The notes below the pieces were generated by a model that saw only the letters and a list, made by a program, of their open reading frames with translations, was not told the DNA's origin and made no database searches. From positions 1-64,000 of the forward strand of contig CAWBVA010000013.1 of the NCBI GenBank assembly GCA_963792125.1: 64,000 bases of DNA, read 5' to 3'. This stretch comes from Methanocella_A sp963792125. Lineage in GTDB: Archaea > Halobacteriota > Methanocellia > Methanocellales > Methanocellaceae. The position numbers were made by a program, and so were the translations under genes. This document shows positions 35,248 to 44,015 of the stretch, piece after piece (the stretch's first letter is position 1; the number at the start of each line of letters is the position of its first letter).

Positions 35248-35613
35248 TTATGCCTTTTTCGGTATGACAGGAGCCACGTAGTCCTTCAGTTCCGGCAGCC
35301 GGCCGATGCACTCGCTGATCTTGTTATAGATGTCGTGCCTCGAGCTCACGATGATCACGTGTGCCGGCGGATGTATACGGCCCAGTACGTCGATGGCCAC
35401 GCCGGGATCGTCGTTCAGCGACACCAGCGCTGCCGCTCTGCACGACTTTTTCAAGGGCACCTTCATAACATTCACCAGGATTTTATCCGCCGAGGAGGGG
35501 CTCAGCTCCTTGGGAGAAGACGCAAAAGTAAGGCCGCCGTGCCTCTGCAGGTCGGAGATGGCCGTGTTCAGCTTTGCCTGGTCATCAGCTCTGATAACAG
35601 CAAAAGATTCCAT
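35248..35613 (-). CDS. Hypothetical protein (possibly DUF5402-like)
   Basis: A 121-residue protein beginning MESFAVIRADDQAKLNTAIS. The middle has ILVNVMKVPLKKSCRAAALVSLNDDPGVAIDVLG and VIIVSSRHDIYNKI, an alternating strand-helix pattern. The name DUF5402 is a guess from memory of methanogen annotation. The start has AGGGGT about 8 bases upstream. A longer upstream reading frame is unsupported. Function unknown. Confidence 0.6.
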   Translation of the reverse strand: MESFAVIRADDQAKLNTAISDLQRHGGLTFASSPKELSPSSADKILVNVMKVPLKKSCRAAALVSLNDDPGVAIDVLGRIHPPAHVIIVSSRHDIYNKISECIGRLPELKDYVAPVIPKKA

Positions 35614-35767
35614 TTTTACCCCTTTTGAAGTATGCAAATGTATAGTAATAGTAGATAATAAACATATCTGTTCCCCGGGAATCCTGTCCGCATCGTCCAC
35701 TCTGCGGGTCGTGCGCAGGGCGCCGGGCACCCGACAGATTATTTACCATTTCGTGCTATCTATTTTT

Positions 35768-36340
35768 ATGCTCAGGGGTACAGACGTCGCCCGGGCCGCC
35801 AGCATCGTCAGTCATGGCGGAGTCATCGCTTATCCGACGGAAACCGTGTACGGCATCGGTGCGCTGGCCACCGACAGGAATGCTATCCACAGGGTCTTTT
35901 CGTTAAAAAGACGGCCGGAGTCACTGCCGCTTTCTATCGCTGTATCGGGCTTCGAGATGCTGCAGGGTGTGGCACACGTGGAGCGGGAGGATTTCATACG
36001 ACGGTTCCTGCCTGGGCCGGTAACGGTCATACTGGAGAAAAAGGACATCCTGCCTGACATCCTGACTGCTGGCTCAGCATACGTGGGCATCAGGTATCCC
36101 GATCACTCGATGGCGCTCGACCTTATTGGCAGGACGGGCCCGATCATCTCGACGAGCGCGAACCTGCATGGCGAGCCTGACCCGGTGACAGCCGACGAGG
36201 TTACGGTAGATGTCGATTATGTCCTGGACGGCGGCCGCAGCCGGTATGCAGGACCCTCGACTATCGTGGACCTGCACGCGTACAAGATCGTGAGGAAGGG
36301 CGTGATGTACGACGAAGTATACCGGTATATACACGGTTGA
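35768..36340 (+). CDS. Sua5/YciO/YrdC family threonylcarbamoyl-AMP synthase
   Basis: A 190-residue YrdC-domain protein that makes threonylcarbamoyl-AMP for the tRNA t6A modification. It has VIAYPTETVYGIGALATD (residues about 20-37), the LKRRPESLPLSI signature and PGPVTVILEKKD. It is a short form lacking the C-terminal Sua5 domain. The ATG at 35768 follows a TATA-like tctatttttatg. It ends 6 bases before the methionine aminopeptidase gene, so the two are an operon. Confidence 0.88.
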   Translation: MLRGTDVARAASIVSHGGVIAYPTETVYGIGALATDRNAIHRVFSLKRRPESLPLSIAVSGFEMLQGVAHVEREDFIRRFLPGPVTVILEKKDILPDILTAGSAYVGIRYPDHSMALDLIGRTGPIISTSANLHGEPDPVTADEVTVDVDYVLDGGRSRYAGPSTIVDLHAYKIVRKGVMYDEVYRYIHG

Positions 36341-36346
36341 AGCGCG

Positions 36347-37228
36347 ATGACACTGACAGAAAATGCGCTCCAGGCCTACGATGCGGCAGGCATGATCGTG
36401 AAGAAGATTAAGAGCGACCTGAGAGCCCGGGCCAGGGTGGATGCGGAGTTACTGGAACTGGCAGAATTCGTCGAAGGCGAGACTGTCCGGCTCGGCGGAA
36501 AGCCTGCGTTCCCCTGCAACATCTCGATCAACGAGATCGCCTCCCACAGCACGCCGCATTCGGATGACTTGAGGACGCTGCGGCAGGGAGATGTCGTTAA
36601 ATTCGACCTTGGCGCGATGATCGACGGCTATATCGCAGACTCGGCAATCACTATCGAGGTGGGCACCGGGCTCAACGCGCCTTTGATCTCCGCGGCAGAG
36701 CAGGCGCTTGCAGACGGGATCGCGGCGTTGAAGCCCGGCAGCCGGACAGGCGAGATCGGAGGGATAATAGAGGCTTCGGCACGCAGTAATGGCTTCATCG
36801 TGCTGAAAAGCCTCTACGGGCACAACCTGGAGCACGACTGCCTGCATGGCGGGCTGACCATCCCCAATTACGACGACGGCTCCCGGAAGAAAGTCCGGGA
36901 GGGTGACGTGATCGCCATCGAGCCTTTCCTGACAGGGGGCAATGGAGAGATCGTCCGCCCCGGCGGCGGGGACATCTTCCAGCTCATCCGCCGCAGTGCG
37001 TTTTCTCTCGGGGAACGGGAAAAGAAACTTTTAAGCCACATCGAGAGAAACTATAACGGCTTTCCCTTTGCCCGGAGGTGGCTGCCTGACCGGGATACAG
37101 TGGACTGTCTTGTCGAAGCTTCTGTTGCGATCGAATATCCGATGCTGGTCGAAAAGGACGGGGCACCTGTGGCGCAGGCGGAGCATACAGTCATCGTGGA
37201 AAGGGACGGCGGCAGGATCATTACTTAG
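36347..37228 (+). CDS. map: Type II methionine aminopeptidase
   Basis: Removes N-terminal methionine from new proteins. 293 residues, archaeal type II size. The Asp ligands lie in VVKFDLGAMIDGYIADSA and further ligands in GHNLEHDCLHGG (His), AIEPFLTGG (Glu) and AEHTVIVERDGG (Glu). The 60-residue insert typical of type II is present before GGDIFQL. It lies between the Sua5-like gene and a nucleotidyltransferase gene in one operon. Confidence 0.93.
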   Translation: MTLTENALQAYDAAGMIVKKIKSDLRARARVDAELLELAEFVEGETVRLGGKPAFPCNISINEIASHSTPHSDDLRTLRQGDVVKFDLGAMIDGYIADSAITIEVGTGLNAPLISAAEQALADGIAALKPGSRTGEIGGIIEASARSNGFIVLKSLYGHNLEHDCLHGGLTIPNYDDGSRKKVREGDVIAIEPFLTGGNGEIVRPGGGDIFQLIRRSAFSLGEREKKLLSHIERNYNGFPFARRWLPDRDTVDCLVEASVAIEYPMLVEKDGAPVAQAEHTVIVERDGGRIIT

Positions 37229-37236
37229 GTGAGCGG

Positions 37237-38154
37237 ATGAAAGCGAGGCTGCGGGATTTTATAGAGACCTGGGACGACTGGATCTTTTCGGTAGTGGACT
37301 ACCACAATGAGGACGGCGTGCATTGCCTGCTGCGATACGTGGCATCCCCGGACGGCGAGCGGGTGCGCAACGGTGTCAGGTACAAAAAGATGGGGTTCGA
37401 CGAGGCGTACGAGTTCATCAGGCAGCGGCGCCCGGACTACGTCAAAGGCGTCATGGTCGTGCCTGACGATGACGTCTACAGGCACTACGAGCCGCACAAA
37501 GGGCTCATTCGTATCCTCGACACCGATACCCGGGCGAAGAAAATGGTCAATGCGCTGGACGGCGTCCCAATGGCAGATATGGGCATTACCGGGTCGAAGC
37601 TCGTAGGCCTCGGCGCGGAGACGTCCGACGTCGATTTCATCGTCTATGGTAATAGCTGGTTCAGGGCAAGAGAACTGCTTCTGAAGGCTATCGCCGACGG
37701 GAGAATCGACGGCATCGACGAGCCGGGATGGAAGAAAATTTACGCCAAGCGGAAGCCGGAGCTGAGCTTCGACGAGTTCTACGTGCACGAGCGCAGGAAA
37801 GGCAACAGGTGCCTGCTGGACGGCGTGCTGACCGACCTGCTGTTCGTGCGGAGCTGGGACCAGATCGGCCCGAAGGTGCCCGTGGGCAAAGACCTCGGGA
37901 TGAAGACGATCACCGCGAAAGTGACTAACGCAGAGTTCGCGTTCGACAGCCCGGCGATCTATGAAGTGGAGCACCCGGAGATCAGGCGGGTACTCTCGTT
38001 CACCCACACCTATGCCGGACAGGCGCTGGCTGGCGAGACCATCGAGGCCCGGGGCCGCATGGAGGAAACGCCGGAAGGTAACAATCTGGTGATCGGTACT
38101 TCGCGTGAGCCGAAGGGCGAGTGGATCAAGTCGCTGACCCTGTTAGGGCAGTGA
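37237..38154 (+). CDS. Predicted nucleotidyltransferase (COG1665-like)
   Basis: A 305-residue soluble protein. The catalytic nucleotidyltransferase core is GITGSKLVGLGAETSDVDFIVYG (GS...DxD), residues about 115-137, reminiscent of pol-beta-like transferases in the archaeal COG1665 group from memory. A C-terminal part (EFAFDSPAIYEVEHPEIRRVLSFTHTYAG) resembles a OB or barrel module. The ATG is 8 bases after the map stop and the reading frame is intact. The acceptor, likely an RNA or sugar, is unknown. Confidence 0.75.
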   Translation: MKARLRDFIETWDDWIFSVVDYHNEDGVHCLLRYVASPDGERVRNGVRYKKMGFDEAYEFIRQRRPDYVKGVMVVPDDDVYRHYEPHKGLIRILDTDTRAKKMVNALDGVPMADMGITGSKLVGLGAETSDVDFIVYGNSWFRARELLLKAIADGRIDGIDEPGWKKIYAKRKPELSFDEFYVHERRKGNRCLLDGVLTDLLFVRSWDQIGPKVPVGKDLGMKTITAKVTNAEFAFDSPAIYEVEHPEIRRVLSFTHTYAGQALAGETIEARGRMEETPEGNNLVIGTSREPKGEWIKSLTLLGQ

Positions 38155-38268
38155 CTGCTATCGTCCGCCCTCAGCTTCGACCCTTCACGCACGCGAGCGA
38201 CCGCAAAGTTGCTTCAATCACCCATTCCTTAGAAGAACCTTTATTTATTAACAGTCAGATTAACTAAT

Positions 38269-39088
38269 ATGCAATGTGATGCAAACAAGTATGTACGCAT
38301 CTCTGACATTTCCGGTTACATGCTCTGCCCCCGGCTCGCCTTTTTTCGCCGGAGGCACAACGGGCATGCAACCTCCGTGGAAATCGTCCGTGCAGCCATC
38401 TTCAAAGAGATTTCCCGTTCCCTTGCCTCTGCCCTGGCAACAGATGATCCTGAAGCTGTCATACGTTCGCAGATCGAGGTAGCCTGCAGTGACGCAGAAA
38501 TTGTCTATGGCCTGCCGACCGGGCCAGTACTGGAAGAGGCCGTCAGCCTGGCCCGGGCAATCATAGCAGGACTGCACGTCGAGTCGGCGCGCATTGGCCG
38601 GAACAGGCTGATGGCCGCGCTAAGCCCGCGCGAGAGATCACAGGCCATCTACTCCGACAGGCTGCGTATATCGGGCAGCATCGATCGCATTGTCATGCTG
38701 GATGACATCCTGTGTCCTGTCGTCATATGTGCCTCGAAGCCGCCGGAGAACGGCATTTATGTCGCCGACCGGCTGAAGCTGACTGCATGTGCGATGCTGA
38801 TGGAGGAAAAGTACGGGACAGCAGTCGGGCGAGGCTTGGTGGAATACGTGTGCGGCTGGCGCATCCGGGAGACTGGAGATCCGTAAATACGACCGGATGG
38901 CCGTGCTGTCTGCGAGGAACCGGATTGCGCAAATGGGCAGCGCCATGCCGGACGCCAGACGAGGCACATGGTGCGTCGCATGCCAGTTCGCGCCCTCATG
39001 CGACGTGAGGCCGTCACTGGTTAGCAGTCTCTTCAGGCCCGTGATACTTGATAGCAGTGGCCAGCGTCGACAGGAAACCAATAAATAG
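38269..39088 (+). CDS. Cas4-like PD-(D/E)XK nuclease, frameshifted
   Basis: A protein of about 272 residues resembling Cas4/RecB-type exonucleases (DUF83). A cysteine is in SGYMLCPRLAFFRRR near residue 20. Three further cysteines are near the C-terminus (WCVACQFAPSC), together suiting a 4Fe-4S cluster. The nuclease core is less distinct (ISGSIDRIVMLDDILCPVVICAS, then VADRLKLTACAMLMEE). The frame breaks near 38872; removing one base makes WRIRELEIRKYDRMAVLSARN. No CRISPR array or other cas gene is in the window, so this is an orphan Cas4-like gene. Confidence 0.72.
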
Positions 39089-39126
39089 ATTATCTGAACC
39101 GACATAATGTTCAATGGTTGATCTTT

Positions 39127-39597
39127 ATGGACGGCTGGATTGGCATCTTAATGCTGGTAATCGGAGGTATATTACTGGTCGCTGAGGCATTCGTTCCCGG
39201 ATTCTTCATCATCGTGCCGGGGACAATTCTGGTCCTGTTAGGCCTCATCGCGCTGGTTGCCCCGGGTTTGCTGACGTTCCCGTGGGGGATCATGGTGTTC
39301 ATAGTCATCACGTTCGTCGTGAGCGCCGGGACTATCATGTTCTACAGGAGACTGGCACCGGGCCATAAGCCGCTGTCAACCAGTATGGATACCCTCGTTG
39401 GCATGACCGGCGAGGTGGTGAAGGAAGTGGAGCCCGACAACATCAGCGGCAAGGTCAAGCTGGGCGAGCAGATATGGAGCGCCAGGTCCAGCGGCAAGAT
39501 ACCTGTCGGAGAGAAGATCATCGTCACCAGGTCGCAGGGCGTCCACGTTTTCGTTTGCAAATACAGTGACAGGGAGGCAGAAGAATGCAAAATATAG
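39127..39597 (+). CDS. NfeD-like membrane protein
   Basis: A 156-residue NfeD protein with three N-terminal helices (WIGILMLVIGGILLVAEAFVPGFFIIVPGTILVLLGLIALV and MVFIVITFVVSAGTIMFY), then an OB-fold domain (GMTGEVVKEVEPDNISGKVKLGEQIWSAR). NfeD proteins associate with slipins in membrane protein quality control; the slipin gene here overlaps by 13 bases. The ATG 39127 is preferred over an upstream TTG at 39118. Confidence 0.88.
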   Translation: MDGWIGILMLVIGGILLVAEAFVPGFFIIVPGTILVLLGLIALVAPGLLTFPWGIMVFIVITFVVSAGTIMFYRRLAPGHKPLSTSMDTLVGMTGEVVKEVEPDNISGKVKLGEQIWSARSSGKIPVGEKIIVTRSQGVHVFVCKYSDREAEECKI

Positions 39598-40716
39598 GTG
39601 TAGCGGGTGCCGAAGGGACGCTGGTATGTCTCGGCATCGTCGTAGTCGCCGCAGTCATATTCATATTGATATCGGGCGTCAGGATCATCCAGCCGTGGCA
39701 GCAGGGGCTGCAGATACGTCTCGGCCAGTACAGAGGCCGTATGGACCCGGGCTTTAACTGGGTCATACCTCTGATCACTAACGTGATCAAGATGGACCTG
39801 AGGACGCAGGTGCTGGATATCCCGAAGCAGGAGGTCATCACCAAGGACAACTCGCCGACGAACGTGGACGCGGTCATCTACATCAAGGTCATCGACCCGG
39901 AGAAATCGTACTTCGAGGTCACCAACTATCACCTGGCCACTGTAGCCTGGCGCAGACCACGCTGAGGAGCGTCATCGGCGACATGGAGCTGGACGAAATC
40001 CTGTACAACCGGGACCTGATCAACAGCAGGCTCCGGGACATCCTGGACAAGGCCACCGACGCATGGGGCGTCAAGGTCGAAGCCGTAGAGATACGCGAGG
40101 TCGACCCGGTCGGGCCGGTCAAGGCGGCAATGGAAGAGCAGACGTCTGCAGAAAGGCGCAGGCGTGCCGCCATCCTGCTGGCGGACGGCAACAAGCGATC
40201 TGCCATCCTGGAAGCGGAGGGCGCAAAGCAGTCGGCCATCCTGAAAGCCGAAGGCAGCAGGCAGTCCAAGATCCTGGAGGCCGAAGGTACCAGGGTGTCA
40301 CGAATCCTGGAGATGCAAGGACAGGCACAGTCGCTCAGACTGCTGTCGCTGGGTGCAGCACCCCTTGATAAGAAAGCACTGACGGTGCTCTCGCTGGACA
40401 CGCTGGGCAAGATGGCCAACGGACAGGCGACCAAGATCATCTTCCCGTTCGAGATCTCCAAGCTGATCGAACAGTCGGCTAAGTACCTGGGCGCGACCGA
40501 GGCAGGCGTTGCCGAGATCGGCAAGGATACTGACATCGAGCACCTGGTCGGCAAACCGGAAGACGTGCTGGGCAGGATCCCGAACCCGGACGAGCTAGGG
40601 CCGAAGTGGAGCACATCGAATCCCAGCTGAAGAAGGACCTGGAAGACACAGCTGTCACGACTAAGGACATCAAAAAGTCAAAAATGGAAAAGGTCGATAT
40701 CTCGTCCAGGGAATAG
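39585..40716 (+). CDS. Slipin / SPFH-domain protein, frameshifted twice
   Basis: A stomatin-type SPFH protein of about 377 residues. An N-terminal helix (LVCLGIVVVAAVIFILIS) is followed by the SPFH domain (IQPWQQGLQIRLGQYRGRMDPGFNWVIP... VDAVIYIKVIDPEK) and a coiled coil of repeated Ala/Glu/Gly-rich (EAEGAKQSAILKAEG) units. The frame breaks near 39945: one base is missing in HLATVA-LAQTTLRSVIG. It breaks again near 40608, also by one missing base, and continues to EHIESQLKKDLEDTAV... up to the stop at 40716. It pairs with NfeD, so the two act together at the membrane. Confidence 0.88.
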
Positions 40717-40803
40717 TCCCGAAACCGTCGAGGGGCCTTCACCCCTCATTTTTCCTTTTTTCCGCGGATTACCGTTTTTTAGGCCGGAAGGCTATTTCTA
40801 AGT

Positions 40804-41277
40804 ATGTACAGACTGGAGACCGGCCTGGACGTTGGTGACTTCGCACCGGAGTTTTCCCTGGCGGATACCGAGGGTAAAATGGTGACACTGACGAGCTTCA
40901 AAGGAAAGAGAAACGTATTGCTTGCATTCTACAGGGGTGAGTCGGACCTGTATAGCATCAACTGGCTCAACGCGCTCAAGGACGATTACCTCGGGATCAG
41001 GGGGCTGGATACGGAAGTAATAGCGATCAGTGCGGACAAAGCCAACGAAGAAATTTTCATGAAGGAGAAGTATGAGATTCCGTTCGCGCTGCTGCCGGAC
41101 CCGGGATGCAAAGTGATCAAGATGTACAGGGTCAGTGACGACTATACGCATACGGCCACCTGTGCTGCATTCATTATCGATCGCGAGGGCAAGATCTACC
41201 ATAAGTACGTGAGCCGTGCACCGCCCGACCTGCCGGACAATACAGAGCTCATCAGGATTCTCCGCCAGCTGGAATGA
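40804..41277 (+). CDS. Redoxin (AhpC/TSA-like) protein lacking peroxidatic Cys
   Basis: A 157-residue thioredoxin-fold protein of the AhpC/TSA group (LDVGDFAPEFSLADTEGKMVTLTSFKGKRNVLLAFYRGES). Where peroxiredoxins have the peroxidatic Cys (TPVCT-like) this protein reads RGESDLYSINWL, without cysteine. Remaining Cys residues are in PDPGCKVIKMY and ATCAAF. It is probably not an active thiol peroxidase unless the other Cys acts alone. A paralogous domain opens the protein at 41610. Confidence 0.75.
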   Translation: MYRLETGLDVGDFAPEFSLADTEGKMVTLTSFKGKRNVLLAFYRGESDLYSINWLNALKDDYLGIRGLDTEVIAISADKANEEIFMKEKYEIPFALLPDPGCKVIKMYRVSDDYTHTATCAAFIIDREGKIYHKYVSRAPPDLPDNTELIRILRQLE

Positions 41278-41289
41278 GCACTGGACACG

Positions 41290-41445
41290 GAGGGTGCTGG
41301 TTTTCGCGGGGCTCCCGGGGGGCCTTGTTCCAAAAAGGCCCCCCTGGGTCACGACACCGGACGCCAGTGCCGAAGGCACATTTTGCGATAGTTTTTGAGG
41401 GGCGCACGGGGAACTTTTTACCAAAAAGTTCCCCTGACACATGTC
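41290..41445. repeat. Family B repeat element, copy 4
   Basis: Begins ggtgctggttttcgcggggc, has a hairpin of ggggggccttgttcc/aaaaaggcccccc type, then cgacaccggacgccagtgccgaaggcac and a hairpin of ggggaactttttacc/aaaaagttcccc type. It starts 13 bases after the redoxin stop and closely matches the inverse of copy 26603-26762. Confidence 0.9.
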
Positions 41446-41464
41446 TAAAAGACAGGGTATGTAC

Positions 41465-41530
41465 AGGCCACAAAGGGCACACGTGAAGTTTTGCTGCCGG
41501 CTATGTATCACTCCGTGGCCTTTGTGGCCT
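41465..41530. repeat. Short family A-like inverted repeat
   Basis: Arms aggccacaaagg (41465-41476) and cctttgtggcct (41519-41530) are perfect over 12 bases. The loop is 42 bases. This ACAAAGG vocabulary links it to the longer family A elements at 4478 and 58971, so it may be a decayed copy. Confidence 0.7.
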
Positions 41531-41609
41531 TAGTGCTCTCCGTGTCCAGTGCTCCGTGTCCGCCGTGGATTAGTGTTTTTAGCCCGCGCGTCGAATTGCA
41601 GTTGATACG

Positions 41610-42737
41610 ATGTACGAACGGGCATACGTTTCAGTCGACTCTATCATGCCGGACTTCACCCTGAAGGACGAGTCCGGCAAGGATCTCTCATTGAAGAGTT
41701 TCAGGAAAGGCAAAAAGTACGTAGTGCTGGCATTCGTCCGGGGCGTGGACGACCGGCATACCCTGGAACAGCTTGACTACCTGAAGAACGACTACCAGCG
41801 GTTCCGGCATTTCGGGGCCGACGTGCTCGTCGTCTCCTATGGCAGTGTCGACTTCAACAACAGCATGATCAGCAGATTAAGTCTGCCGTTCCACATTTTA
41901 AGCGACCAGGACTGCAGGGTCCTGAAGATGTTCAACATTTACAACCAGTACGAGAAGCTGGTAGGCCCGGCCATTTACGTGATCAATGGGGCGGGCACGG
42001 TACTCTTCTTATCCCAAGGTAAGGAGCCGGCCGACATCACCCCGGACGAGGAAATCCTGATGGTTCTTCAAGGCGATACCCAGAGCGGGCCGGACTGGCC
42101 CAGTACACTGGTGAACATGGAAGACGCCACGTATCCAATGTACAAAACTTTTTATGGGTGTCGCTCTTATGACTGCCTGACTGACATGCTGACGCTGGGC
42201 ATTTATAACACGTACGACCGCATCAAGGTAGTCGAGGCGCATTACCGGGGCATAGCGAGGGCCGCGCCGGTAGCCTACGCTTACGGCTACAACCTTGCGC
42301 TGGTCGGCTTCCCCTATGAGTTCACGCAGGACGAGCTGGTCGCGTTCGTGAAAGACAACACGACCATCGGCAGCTCAGGCGCTTACCTGCAGAAGCTGCA
42401 TGACGAGCGCAGGCTCTTCGTCATGGACGTGCCGGAGAAAGGCTTCCCGGCACAGTTCGGCTCGCTGGTGGTCACCACGAGCCGCCCGGAGAAGAAGAAA
42501 GCGATCTCGTCCCGGGAAGTGGCCAGCATGATGGTCCGTAAGAAGCCGCTGCTCATCCTCATAGGGCTGGGGAGGAAAGGCCTGCCGAAGGAATATTTCG
42601 AGATGGCAGCGCACCACCTGGACATCACGGACGGAAAAGGCATCTCCTTCGAGACCTGTACGGCGATCGGGGCGATTGCTGCGCGTCTTGCGACCATCGC
42701 CGATATGCAGCAAACTCATAAACAAAATAATCCTTAA
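41610..42737 (+). CDS. Redoxin-like domain fused to DUF531 domain
   Basis: Two modules. Residues 1-~165 form a thioredoxin-fold redoxin (PDFTLKDESGKDLSLKSFRKGKKYVVLAFVRGVDDRH), again without the peroxidatic Cys; Cys appears only in DQDCRVLKM. Residues about 193-375 are the DUF531 archaeal domain (MLTLGIYNTYDRIKVVEAHYRGIARAAPVAYAYGYNLALVGFPYEF, then DVPEKGFPAQFGSLVVTTSRP, GLPKEYFEMAAHHLDITDGKGISFETCTAIG). The DUF531 family, possibly SPOUT-like, is normally a stand-alone ~180-residue protein. The linker (LVNMEDATYPMYKTFYGCRSYDCLTD) looks like translated intergenic sequence, so a lost stop or indel may have fused two genes. Confidence 0.78.
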   Translation: MYERAYVSVDSIMPDFTLKDESGKDLSLKSFRKGKKYVVLAFVRGVDDRHTLEQLDYLKNDYQRFRHFGADVLVVSYGSVDFNNSMISRLSLPFHILSDQDCRVLKMFNIYNQYEKLVGPAIYVINGAGTVLFLSQGKEPADITPDEEILMVLQGDTQSGPDWPSTLVNMEDATYPMYKTFYGCRSYDCLTDMLTLGIYNTYDRIKVVEAHYRGIARAAPVAYAYGYNLALVGFPYEFTQDELVAFVKDNTTIGSSGAYLQKLHDERRLFVMDVPEKGFPAQFGSLVVTTSRPEKKKAISSREVASMMVRKKPLLILIGLGRKGLPKEYFEMAAHHLDITDGKGISFETCTAIGAIAARLATIADMQQTHKQNNP

Positions 42738-42842
42738 TTTGCCATATAAACGATAAATATTTTGAATTTCATCTTTGTTTAATTTTACTTATGTATTTGT
42801 AACAAAACAAATATATTCTACAGTCCCTTACTCACTAATAGT

Positions 42843-43412
42843 GTGGGGGGTATTCATGGTGATACCTTGGAGTACCCCTTGGGAAATAATTTAGGGTTCG
42901 ATAAGAGGACGTCGGCAGCGTTAAAGCTGTTCGCAGTACTGGCAGCCATCTGGCTGCTGAACGTGTGTTTCGTTGCTATCCACGAGGGCGGACACAGTGC
43001 CATCGCCGCAACCTGTGGCGCTAAGATCTATAATATCTACGTAAGCGTTACGGGACTGGAAGGATCGACAACACACGATGCGCTTACGGTACAGTCGCAG
43101 ACCGACCTCGTCCTGGCAGCAGGCACGATAGCTACGACAGTGGCGTTAGTCATCGCCTTCCTGGTCAGGTTCGAGCTGGCCGTGTACGTGCTCGGGCTGC
43201 GTACCGTCGAGAGCCTGCTGAACTATTCGACCGGGTCTGACATGCTGGCCCTGCTTAGAAATGTCGGCACTGACGCTTACCTGTTCTCGGCTGTGATGAT
43301 CGGCATCACGGCGATCTGTGTCGGGCTATCAATCCGCAGGCGCATAAGCCTGATCCGCTCGGCGGAAATGGCAAAACAGCCTGCCAGTGCCAGGCCTGCC
43401 ACGGCAGCATAA
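42843..43412 (+). CDS. Membrane protein with HEGGH motif (M50-like)
   Basis: A 189-residue membrane protein of four or more helices. The second helix carries IHEGGHSAIAATCGAKI, an HExxH zinc motif with a following small-residue helix, as in site-2 proteases (M50). A later NYSTGSDMLALL occupies the place of the usual NxxPxxxxDG motif, but with the Pro and Gly differently placed. It is half the usual size and may be a reduced or inactive relative. The GTG at 42843 is a weak start; a TTG at 42867 is an alternative. Confidence 0.6.
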   Translation: MGGIHGDTLEYPLGNNLGFDKRTSAALKLFAVLAAIWLLNVCFVAIHEGGHSAIAATCGAKIYNIYVSVTGLEGSTTHDALTVQSQTDLVLAAGTIATTVALVIAFLVRFELAVYVLGLRTVESLLNYSTGSDMLALLRNVGTDAYLFSAVMIGITAICVGLSIRRRISLIRSAEMAKQPASARPATAA

Positions 43413-43504
43413 TCCCTTTTTCATTTTACCGGCCACCGGACAACAGCGGTAAGTTTATGAAAGCCAGCGTATTATACCGTAGTATATCTCAGGTGGATGG
43501 TACG

Positions 43505-43936
43505 ATGTCGGCATTCGGCGCAGTGAAAGGTGCAGGGACGGCAGTGGCGAGGGCTTTCGTGGTGACAGTCACCATGGCTGTCTTAATGATGCTGATCGCG
43601 TTTGGCGTTATGTATATCATGCCACATATATCGGGACAGGAAGAGTCAGGCAGTTGGCTGCCGGTATCGATCGCTATCGCATTAGTAATATACGCAATCT
43701 CGTTCGTTGCAGCAGTCGTCCTGATGGACCGTGCAGGGACCGGACAGGTGCAGTCGCTTATCGCCGGTGCAGTTGTGGCATTGTTCATCACAGTTTTAAT
43801 TCTTACAATCTATAGTGGCATAAAATATGTAAGCGACGGAAATCTTGCTGGCCTGGACTTAGAGACACTGCTATTCGGGTTTGCGGTGTCGCTTATAGCC
43901 AGCGTGATCATCGACAGGCTTGTACTTAAAATCTGA
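43505..43936 (+). CDS. Multi-helix membrane protein, hypothetical
   Basis: About 143 residues with four hydrophobic helices (ARAFVVTVTMAVLMMLIAFGVMYI, VSIAIALVIYAISFVAAVVLM, SLIAGAVVALFITVLILTIYSGI, LLFGFAVSLIASVIIDRLVL). No family recognised. The start at 43505 has ggtgg 6-8 bases upstream; an upstream ATG at 43457 is less likely. It follows the M50-like gene after a T-rich stretch. Confidence 0.6.
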   Translation: MSAFGAVKGAGTAVARAFVVTVTMAVLMMLIAFGVMYIMPHISGQEESGSWLPVSIAIALVIYAISFVAAVVLMDRAGTGQVQSLIAGAVVALFITVLILTIYSGIKYVSDGNLAGLDLETLLFGFAVSLIASVIIDRLVLKI

Positions 43937-44015
43937 TAACAGGACCCGACAGGCTGGCATTACCTGACGGGCGAGGCCGCTCGCGCGCGTGCGGATGGCC
44001 GGTCTGTTATAATGT

